Of a stretch of 5,831 bases of DNA, positions 1 to 4,803 are shown in pieces. The first letter of the stretch is position 1; the number at the start of each line of letters is the position of its first letter. The notes below the pieces were generated by a model, which was not told where the DNA came from, searched no databases, and worked only from the letters and a program-made list of their open reading frames with translations. The stretch comes from Gallispira sp964526435 (GTDB lineage: Bacteria; Bacillota; Clostridia; Lachnospirales; CAG-274): the NCBI GenBank assembly GCA_964526435.1, contig CAZGIC010000120.1, forward strand, positions 1 through 5,831, read 5' to 3'. The translations under genes and the position numbers were made by a program.

Positions 1-2
1 TA

Positions 3-545
3 TTAGCCGAAATATCTCTTAAGTAAGCCCTGGAATGCCTTGCCATGTCTTGCTTCGTCCTTAGCCATTTCATGAACTGTGTCATGGATAGCGTCAAGGT
101 TAGCTTTCTTGGCTGCAACAGCTAAGTCAAGCTTGCCCTGAGTAGCACCGTGCTCAGCCATAACTCTCATTTCAAGGTTCTTCTTAGTTGAAGCAGAAAC
201 AACTTCTCCTAACATTTCTGCAAACTTTGCTGCGTGCTCAGCTTCCTCATAAGCTATTCTCTTGTAAGCTTCAGCAACTTCAGGGTAGCCTTCTCTGTCA
301 GCAACTCTGCTCATTGCAAGGTACATACCTACTTCTGAACATTCGCCGTTGAAGTTTTCTCTGAGTCCCTGAACGATTTCTTCGTCTACACCGTCAATAA
401 TACCTACTTCGTGTTCGCAGGCGAAAGCAAGGTCGTCTTTTACTTCGTTAAATTTTGATGCAGGAGCTCCGCATAATGGACATTTTTCAGGAGCTTCGTT
501 TCCTTCGTGTACATAACCGCATATTGAACATACAAATTTTTTCAT
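3..545 (-). CDS. rbr: Reverse rubrerythrin (rubredoxin domain first), NADH-dependent peroxidase type
   Basis: A complete 180-residue protein. The N-terminus is a rubredoxin-like iron site with two CxxC pairs (C6/C9 and C22/C25, the first followed by GYVHEG). A four-helix diiron domain fills residues about 50-180, with ExxH ligand motifs at E101-H104 and E164-H167 and further candidate glutamates at E68, E71 and E131. Rubredoxin before diiron is the reverse of classical rubrerythrin; this order and length match the clostridial reverse rubrerythrins. Known members reduce hydrogen peroxide to water in the cytoplasm, with electrons from NADH passed through a reductase and rubredoxin, and so protect anaerobes from oxygen. 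The start is supported by an AGGAGG site 9 nt upstream (555-560). It is transcribed away from the other genes, with its own promoter and a PerR/Fur-like palindrome. All expected ligands seem intact. The family call is secure; the exact electron donor is inferred. Confidence 0.96.
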   Translation of the reverse strand: MKKFVCSICGYVHEGNEAPEKCPLCGAPASKFNEVKDDLAFACEHEVGIIDGVDEEIVQGLRENFNGECSEVGMYLAMSRVADREGYPEVAEAYKRIAYEEAEHAAKFAEMLGEVVSASTKKNLEMRVMAEHGATQGKLDLAVAAKKANLDAIHDTVHEMAKDEARHGKAFQGLLKRYFG

Positions 546-563
546 TAGTCAATTCCTCCTAAA

Positions 564-578
564 CGATAATCATTATTA
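564..578. promoter_or_regulatory. PerR/Fur-type operator candidate for the rubrerythrin gene
   Basis: The core ATAATCATTAT (566-576) is a perfect inverted repeat around C571. The 15-mer 564-578 matches the PerR box consensus (TTATAAT, N, ATTATAA) at 11 of 14 defined positions. It also shares GATAATCATTAT with the classical Fur box, so Fur cannot be excluded. It lies just downstream of the predicted transcription start, between promoter and ribosome binding site, where a bound repressor would block transcription. Clostridial reverse rubrerythrins are known members of PerR regulons, which makes PerR the better guess. Confidence 0.6.
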
Positions 579-589
579 TTTACGTTTAT

Positions 590-618
590 ATATTAACACA
601 TAATTGATACTTTGTCAA
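590..618 (-). promoter_or_regulatory. Sigma-A-type promoter of the rubrerythrin gene
   Basis: On the minus strand a perfect -35 TTGACA (613-618) is followed, after a 17-nt spacer, by a -10 TAATAT (590-595, four of six consensus bases). A transcript would start near 583, about 38 nt upstream of the rubrerythrin start codon. Confidence 0.65.
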
Positions 619-720
619 CACAATTATTTATAAATTTACAATTTTTTCATTTTGCTTATTTAAAAAGGATTTTTTATTATAAATGCCTTTTGAGCATTAA
701 ACAATATGAAATATAGGTAT

Positions 721-749
721 TTGATGTATCTTCTGCTTTTTTATATAAT
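721..749 (+). promoter_or_regulatory. Predicted promoter of the MerR-like/reductase/CMD/cupin operon
   Basis: A -35 box TTGATG (721-726, four of six) and a perfect -10 TATAAT (744-749) are separated by exactly 17 nt. Transcription would start near 756, giving a leader of about 97 nt before the first gene. The spacer is the normal 17 nt, not the 19-20 nt typical of promoters activated by MerR proteins, and no clear dyad sits inside it. A weaker alternative is TTGTCA (805-810) with TATTAT (829-834), but its start point would fall on the ribosome binding site. Confidence 0.55.
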
Positions 750-852
750 GAAGGTGTAGAGGAAAGAGTGTAAAACTATACTTGCATTTTATGTGAAACA
801 GGTTTTGTCAGCAAAAATCATATGACATTATTATAAAGAAAAGAGGGGGAAA

Positions 853-1182
853 ATGAAAAGAAAAAAGTCAAGTGAGTCCCTTATTACTGAAAAATTGAAA
901 TTTTACGGTGATAAAGAAATTACATATGAAAATATTTACGGTAAGAGTTTATTAGATTTCGCAGCTATTGCCGATACTCTGATTGAAACGGGATTTGATG
1001 AGAAAGAGGTCAGAGAGTTTTTTAATACATACAGCATGGAAGGGGGAAATTTGGAAAATCAGATAAATATGCTGAAAAAATACAGAGTGGAGCTTCTTGA
1101 TGATATTCACCTGAAACAAAAACAGCTTGACAAACTGGATTACATAATATACGAAATTAAAAAATGCAGAAAGGATGGTTAG
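853..1182 (+). CDS. Small MerR-like protein lacking a recognisable DNA-binding head
   Basis: A 109-residue basic protein. Residues about 24-60 resemble the end of a MerR DNA-binding domain (Y25 to L33, then I39, L43 and G47-F48 followed by EKEVREFF, like the family pattern of I, L, GF and EI). Residues about 66-103 form a long amphipathic helix with regularly spaced leucines and isoleucines, like the antiparallel coiled coil through which MerR proteins dimerise. The N-terminal helix-turn-helix normally found in the first 30 or so residues is not recognisable; in its place is a short Lys/Ser-rich stretch. An in-frame TGA at 823-825 with no start codon between it and 853 rules out extension upstream. 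The AGAGGGGG ribosome site just upstream supports this start. The stop touches the next gene's start, so the two are probably translationally coupled. It could be a degenerate regulator, a dimerisation partner, or simply a divergent MerR relative; the family call is tentative. Confidence 0.6.
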   Translation: MKRKKSSESLITEKLKFYGDKEITYENIYGKSLLDFAAIADTLIETGFDEKEVREFFNTYSMEGGNLENQINMLKKYRVELLDDIHLKQKQLDKLDYIIYEIKKCRKDG

Positions 1183-2007
1183 ATGGACAGACCATATATA
1201 TTTTGTCATATGATGACTTCTGTTGACGGCAAAATTATGGGAAATTATATGGATACCAAAGAAGGCGGGGAAGCAGAAAATGTGTTTTATGATATAGCCT
1301 TTGGTAAAAATCCCTTCTATGAGCATCAGGGGTGGCTTTCAGGAAGAATTACTACTGATGATAATTTTACATTTTATAAAAAGCCGGACATAGATGAAAA
1401 TGCTGAAAAAGTACCGGAAGGGGATTTTATAGCAGACAATAAATATATGACTTATGAGCAGAAAAATGAAAGCTCCCTTTCAATTTGCGGGAAAAGTCAT
1501 CGGGACGTCAGCAAAGGCGGAACACAGCTATCAGAAGGCAGTTCTGATATGTATTATGTTTCTGTTGACCCGTCAGGAAAACTTGGCTGGGAGAAAAATA
1601 CCCTTACTTATAAAGATACTACAGCTCATATTATAGAAATACTTACTGAAAAAGCAGAAAATTCATATAAGGCTTTTTTGAGAAAATTAAATATTTCATA
1701 TATAGTATGCGGAAAGGACTCCCTTGACTATGCCCTTGCAATGAAAAAGCTTAAGGACATTTTCAAAATTGAAACACTTATGCTTGGAGGGGGCGGAGTT
1801 CTGAACTGGTCCTTTATACAAGAGGGAATGTGTGATGAGCTGAGTATAGTTATGACATCAGCGGCAGATGGTTCATCAGACACACCATCTCTTTTTGAAA
1901 CAAGGGAAATGTCAGATGATAAGCCTGTATCATTTAAGCTTTTAAGCGTGGATATAAAGGGCGAAAGCTGTATATGGCTGAGATATGAAGTAAAAAATGA
2001 TCAATAA
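1183..2007 (+). CDS. RibD C-terminal-domain / dihydrofolate reductase-like family reductase
   Basis: A 274-residue cytoplasmic protein with the dihydrofolate-reductase-like fold of the RibD C-terminal domain. The N-terminus has the family strand ending in the SVDGKI motif (residues 13-18). The centre has YYVSVDPSGKLGW (124-136). The C-terminal part has a glycine-rich NADPH-binding motif (LGGGGVLN, 201-208) followed by GMCDEL (215-220), the usual 'GGG..N..L...LVDEL' region. The domain reduces a substrate with NADPH; in riboflavin synthesis that is the pyrimidine intermediate, but the deaminase half of RibD is absent, and stand-alone members often have unknown substrates. Residues about 87-122 form a Ser/Gly/Lys-rich stretch that looks like an insertion before the central strand. 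The start follows the preceding stop directly (TAGATG), with AGAAAGGA at 1168-1175 as ribosome site. The family is clear; involvement in riboflavin synthesis is not shown. Confidence 0.85.
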   Translation: MDRPYIFCHMMTSVDGKIMGNYMDTKEGGEAENVFYDIAFGKNPFYEHQGWLSGRITTDDNFTFYKKPDIDENAEKVPEGDFIADNKYMTYEQKNESSLSICGKSHRDVSKGGTQLSEGSSDMYYVSVDPSGKLGWEKNTLTYKDTTAHIIEILTEKAENSYKAFLRKLNISYIVCGKDSLDYALAMKKLKDIFKIETLMLGGGGVLNWSFIQEGMCDELSIVMTSAADGSSDTPSLFETREMSDDKPVSFKLLSVDIKGESCIWLRYEVKNDQ

Positions 2008-2012
2008 TTATA

Positions 2013-2022
2013 AAAGGAAAGG
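2013..2022 (+). promoter_or_regulatory. Ribosome binding site that decides the start of the exported CMD protein
   Basis: The purine run AAAGGAAAGG ends immediately before an ATG at 2023, leaving no spacer, but lies 9 nt before the ATG at 2032. The second ATG is therefore the likely start. It also gives a clean signal peptide beginning MKRF, like the next gene. Confidence 0.65.
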
Positions 2023-2031
2023 ATGATTTGT

Positions 2032-2811
2032 ATGAAAAGATTTCTGTTTGTTACAACTGCGGCGGCAGTACTTATAACTTCTGCAATGAATGTGTTTGCA
2101 GCTCCGGAAGAATTGTATTCAGCAGATGCAGATGTTGTTGCAGAAGCTATTGAAAGTATGAGTGAGAGCGAAAAAGAAGAATTTATTAATGAAAATCTTG
2201 ATGTTAAGCTTCAGAATATGTCAATTCTTGTAACTATTACAGCCAATCAGGATTATGACGCTATTTATGATGCTGTGGCTGCAGCTGTAGATGACGGGCT
2301 GACTGCAGTTGAAATAAAAGAAGCAATTTATCAGGCTGCTCCTTACTGCGGATACACAAGGGCAATAAATGCAATGGACAGAGCAGATGAGGCACTGACT
2401 GAACTTGGTATTGAGCTGCCTTCAGAAAGCAGAATTACATCAACTGAAGAAGAAAGATACAGCGACGGACTTGCAACACAGAGAAGCCTTTTTGGTCAGC
2501 AGATAGGAACTATTACCGATGATATGAGTGAAAGTCAGAAATTACAGACACTTTATCTTTCAGGAATTTGTTTCGGCGATTTCTACAACAGAGATGGACT
2601 GGATCTTAATACAAGAGAATTTTTAACTTTCTGTACAATTGCAGGCAACGGCAATTGCCTTAGCCAGTTAAGCAGCCATACCATAGGAAATATTGGCGTG
2701 GGACACAGTACAGACATGTTAAGGGCAGAACTCCTGCTTAATGAAGAATATAACGGTGCAGAAAAAACGGCGGAATCCATAGCAACAGTAAATGCTGTTG
2801 ACGCAGAATAA
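2032..2811 (+). CDS. Exported carboxymuconolactone decarboxylase (CMD)-like protein with two domains
   Basis: A 259-residue protein. Residues 1-23 are a Sec signal peptide: KR near the start, a hydrophobic core, and a probable cut after VFA at 23. Two CMD-like all-helical domains follow. The first (about 50-122) contains DGLTAVEIKEAIYQAAPYCGY (87-108 region), close to the family pattern 'G.T..EI.E.i...pY.G'. The second (about 165-256) begins with LDLNTREFLTF (190-200) and keeps a family histidine at H216. The family histidine is replaced by Y79 in the first domain, and the second has a degenerate YNG motif (240-242). There is no CxxC pair of the AhpD peroxidase type, although single cysteines occur (C106, C180, C201, C209). 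Family members include decarboxylases and peroxide-reducing enzymes, so the name does not fix the reaction. Export is unusual for this mostly cytoplasmic family. It lies 24 bp after the reductase gene and 13 bp before a second exported CMD-containing gene, whose N-terminus it resembles. Confidence 0.85.
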   Translation: MKRFLFVTTAAAVLITSAMNVFAAPEELYSADADVVAEAIESMSESEKEEFINENLDVKLQNMSILVTITANQDYDAIYDAVAAAVDDGLTAVEIKEAIYQAAPYCGYTRAINAMDRADEALTELGIELPSESRITSTEEERYSDGLATQRSLFGQQIGTITDDMSESQKLQTLYLSGICFGDFYNRDGLDLNTREFLTFCTIAGNGNCLSQLSSHTIGNIGVGHSTDMLRAELLLNEEYNGAEKTAESIATVNAVDAE

Positions 2812-2817
2812 GGAGGT
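2810..2817 (+). promoter_or_regulatory. Ribosome binding site that decides the start of the CMD-stalk-cupin fusion
   Basis: The near-perfect AAGGAGGT overlaps the last bases of the preceding stop codon and lies 7 nt before the ATG at 2825. That start gives an MKRF signal peptide. The upstream in-frame start at 2792 has no such site and would bury the signal peptide behind 11 extra residues. Confidence 0.75.
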
Positions 2818-2824
2818 TGACATT

Positions 2825-4669
2825 ATGAAGAGATTTATATCTGTTTTAACGGCAGTTTCAGTTATGACAGGATCAGCACTTTTAGTATATGCTGATGATT
2901 ACACAACAGATTCGGCAGAACTGGAACAGACAATGGAACATTATAAAACCGATGATGAAGATAATTATATTAATAACAATCTTGATGAGGAAACACAGCA
3001 GATTTTAATTGACGCTACAAATGCCGTAATTGACGGAACAGCAGCGGTAACATCAGATGACCCAGGTATACAGGTGCTTATTGACCTTGCTGAAATTGCG
3101 GCAGAGGGCGGAAGAGAAGATGAAGTTCCTGCAAAAGTGGCTGAGGGTATTGAAAAGGGTGTTACAGCTGATATGATGCTGGCTTCTGCTCTGTTATGCA
3201 CACCATATAACGGATTTCCGAGAACACTTAATATAATGAGTGCAATTAACTCTGCTATATCAGAGGCTGAGGCAGATACAGAAGCTGATACAGAAGCTGA
3301 TACAGAGATAGCAGAAAATACTGAAACTGACGCAGTGGCTGTAATGGACTCAGTTGTTGTGGAAATGCAGATAGATAATACCAATATGACTGTAAACGGT
3401 GAAAATAAAGAAATTGATCCCGGTGCAGGAACCGCACCTGTAATTCGGGACGGAAGAACTCTTTTGCCTGTAAGCATTATAATTGACGAATTGGGCGGAA
3501 CATCACAGTGGATATCTGACTCAAAGACTGTAATTATAAACTATGGCAGTGATGAAATAAGACTTACTATAGGAAGTACAGAGGCTTATGTAAACGGTGA
3601 ATCAGTTACACTTGATACAGCTCCTGTTATAATCAACAATCGTACAATGGTTCCTTTAAACTTTATTGAAGAAAGTTTCGGGTTCAGCACTGAATGGAAT
3701 GAGGATACAAAAACAGTTACTCTCAGGACTGGCAGTGCCGTTACAGATGTAAGCCTGACAGAAGAAGATACAGTTGCTGAAGAAGATACTGCCACGGAAG
3801 ATACAGCTGAAATTAATGAAATAAGCTATGTATTTGACAAAGGGGATATTAATCCATATTTAGAGCATTTTACGGGAACAACGTACCTTAATGGTCTTGT
3901 GGGAAACGAAGATGTATTTAATTGCCCTGCTATGGCTGTTGTTACATTTGAGGAATGTGCAAGAACAGACTGGCACAGCCATGACGGCGGTCAGATACTT
4001 ATTGTAACAGAGGGTGTGGGAATATATCAGGAAGAAGGACAGGAAGCAAGACTTATGGTACCTGGAGATGTAATACTGGCTGAGCCCGGGGTTACTCACT
4101 TCCATGGTGCCGTTGACAACAGTGAATTTGCTCACATTGCTATAAGCACAAATCCTGACAACAGCGGTGTAAACTGGATGGAAAAAGTAACTGATGAAGA
4201 ATACTATGCAGCTTTAGATGAGGCAGGAGCAGACAGTTATGTGGCTGAGAGTGACGGCGAAATGTTTGACAGAGGGGATATTAATCCATATTTAGAGCAT
4301 TTTACGGGAACAACATACCTTAATGGTCTTGTGGGAAACGAAGATGTATTTAATTGCCCTGCTATGGCTGTTGTTACATTTGAGGAATGTGCAAGAACAG
4401 ACTGGCACAGCCATGACGGCGGTCAGATACTTATTGTAACAGAGGGTGTGGGAATATATCAGGAAGAAGGACAGGAAGCAAGACTTATGGTACCTGGAGA
4501 TGTAATACTGGCTGAGCCCGGGGTTACTCACTTCCATGGTGCCACTGATGAAGGCGAATTTGCTCATATTGCTGTAAGCACAAATCCTGATAACAGCGGT
4601 GTAAACTGGATGGAAAAGGTTACTGACGAAGAATATAATGAAGCTCTTGAAAGTGCAAAAGGAAACTGA
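2825..4669 (+). CDS. Exported fusion: CMD-like domain, stalk domain, two tandem cupins
   Basis: A 614-residue protein. Residues 1-23 are a Sec signal peptide (probable cut after VYA). A CMD-like helical domain follows (about 50-146; GVTADMMLASALLCTPYNGFPRT near 112-134 fits the family core). An acidic linker with ADTE repeats (150-161) leads to a stalk/copper-amine-oxidase-N-like domain (about 178-302) of two beta repeats, with GRTLLP (210-215) and NRTMVP (272-277). A second acidic linker precedes cupin 1 (about 338-475) and cupin 2 (about 482-614). Each cupin keeps an HxH...Q...H metal site (H384, H386, Q390, H425; and H528, H530, Q534, H569), the spacing of manganese-binding small cupins such as bacterial hydroxynitrile lyase GtHNL. 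Activity is therefore plausible but the substrate is unknown. It would act outside the membrane, perhaps held in the wall by the stalk. It probably shares the operon of the preceding CMD gene. Domain calls are strong; function is inferred. Confidence 0.88.
   Translation: MKRFISVLTAVSVMTGSALLVYADDYTTDSAELEQTMEHYKTDDEDNYINNNLDEETQQILIDATNAVIDGTAAVTSDDPGIQVLIDLAEIAAEGGREDEVPAKVAEGIEKGVTADMMLASALLCTPYNGFPRTLNIMSAINSAISEAEADTEADTEADTEIAENTETDAVAVMDSVVVEMQIDNTNMTVNGENKEIDPGAGTAPVIRDGRTLLPVSIIIDELGGTSQWISDSKTVIINYGSDEIRLTIGSTEAYVNGESVTLDTAPVIINNRTMVPLNFIEESFGFSTEWNEDTKTVTLRTGSAVTDVSLTEEDTVAEEDTATEDTAEINEISYVFDKGDINPYLEHFTGTTYLNGLVGNEDVFNCPAMAVVTFEECARTDWHSHDGGQILIVTEGVGIYQEEGQEARLMVPGDVILAEPGVTHFHGAVDNSEFAHIAISTNPDNSGVNWMEKVTDEEYYAALDEAGADSYVAESDGEMFDRGDINPYLEHFTGTTYLNGLVGNEDVFNCPAMAVVTFEECARTDWHSHDGGQILIVTEGVGIYQEEGQEARLMVPGDVILAEPGVTHFHGATDEGEFAHIAVSTNPDNSGVNWMEKVTDEEYNEALESAKGN
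3272..3307 (+). repeat. Three tandem 12-bp repeats in the linker
   Basis: Three consecutive units of GCWGATACAGAR encode Ala-Asp-Thr-Glu three times (residues 150-161). Only two bases differ among the units. They lie in the acidic linker between the CMD-like and stalk domains, where copy number could vary by slippage without shifting the frame. Confidence 0.85.
3842..4204 (+). repeat. Tandem cupin repeat, copy 1
   Basis: Direct repeat with copy 2 at an offset of exactly 432 bp (144 codons). The first 270 bp (3842-4111) differ from copy 2 at one synonymous base only (3883, G against A). The last 93 bp (4112-4204) differ at 14 positions. It encodes most of cupin 1. Confidence 0.95.
4274..4636 (+). 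repeat. Tandem cupin repeat, copy 2
   Basis: Partner of the repeat at 3842-4204, encoding most of cupin 2. The identity drops sharply after 4543, at the codon following the conserved HFHGA motif. The near-identical block is long enough for homologous recombination, which could delete or add one cupin in frame. Confidence 0.95.
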
Positions 4670-4680
4670 ACAGAATAAAT

Positions 4681-4712
4681 TGCAGAGAATGTGTGTGCTG
4701 ACATTTTTTGCA
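4681..4712 (+). terminator. Hairpin after the cupin gene, possible weak terminator or processing site
   Basis: A 12-bp stem (4681-4692 pairing with 4701-4712, including two G-U pairs) encloses an 8-nt loop and starts 12 nt after the stop codon. The right arm contains six T residues (4704-4709), but these pair within the stem and no T-run follows it. It is thus not a classical intrinsic terminator. It may attenuate read-through into the flavodoxin gene or stabilise the upstream message. Confidence 0.35.
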
Positions 4713-4743
4713 GAAATTCCTGTTAGTATGAATTGATGAATAA

Positions 4744-4773
4744 TTGAAATGCACGTTAACAAAAATATATATT
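4744..4773 (+). promoter_or_regulatory. Possible promoter of the stalk-flavodoxin gene
   Basis: A -35 candidate TTGAAA (4744-4749) and a -10 candidate TATATT (4768-4773, five of six) are 18 nt apart. The region is AT-rich, so chance matches are likely. If real, transcription starts near 4780, just ahead of the ribosome site AAGGGGTGG (4789-4797 region). Confidence 0.4.
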
Positions 4774-4803
4774 ATTAAATACGGTATAAGGGGTGGTTTT
4801 TAT

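Larger units (their letters stand above)
546..852. other. Divergent intergenic region
   Basis: This is 307 bp of very AT-rich non-coding DNA between the rubrerythrin and the MerR-like gene. The left part holds the rubrerythrin ribosome binding site, operator and promoter. The right part holds a plus-strand promoter (721-749) and a leader of about 100 nt. A small imperfect inverted repeat (AATGC 682-686 / GCATT 694-698) lies just upstream of the -35 box, and a 5-bp one (TTTTG 804-808 / CAAAA 813-817 region) lies in the leader. No RNA gene, recognisable riboswitch or MerR N-terminal coding sequence was seen. Confidence 0.6.

Noticed and set aside
756..852. Possible riboswitch (for example FMN) in the leader of the operon
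   Set aside because: The leader is only about 97 nt and AT-rich, with just a 5-bp inverted repeat and none of the conserved FMN riboswitch sequence blocks.
952..1326. Minus-strand 124-residue open frame across the MerR-like/reductase junction
   Set aside because: It overlaps two well-supported genes and has no recognisable domain or ribosome site; its hydrophobic composition reflects AT-rich antisense reading.
2023..2031. Upstream ATG as the start of the exported CMD protein
   Set aside because: The ribosome site abuts it with no spacing, while the ATG at 2032 has proper spacing and gives an MKRF signal peptide like that of the following gene.
2032..2811. AhpD-type alkylhydroperoxidase
   Set aside because: The CxxC catalytic pair that defines AhpD-type members is absent from both CMD-like domains.
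2965..3477. Minus-strand 170-residue open frame
   Set aside because: It lies opposite the CMD-like and linker region and is a low-complexity Ser/Ala/Val protein produced by the reverse strand of acidic codons; no ribosome site or motif.
3860..4762. Two minus-strand open frames (3860-4135 and 4292-4762) with near-identical proteins
   Set aside because: They are mirror images of the duplicated cupin coding DNA; their similarity comes from the repeat. No ribosome site or domain supports them.
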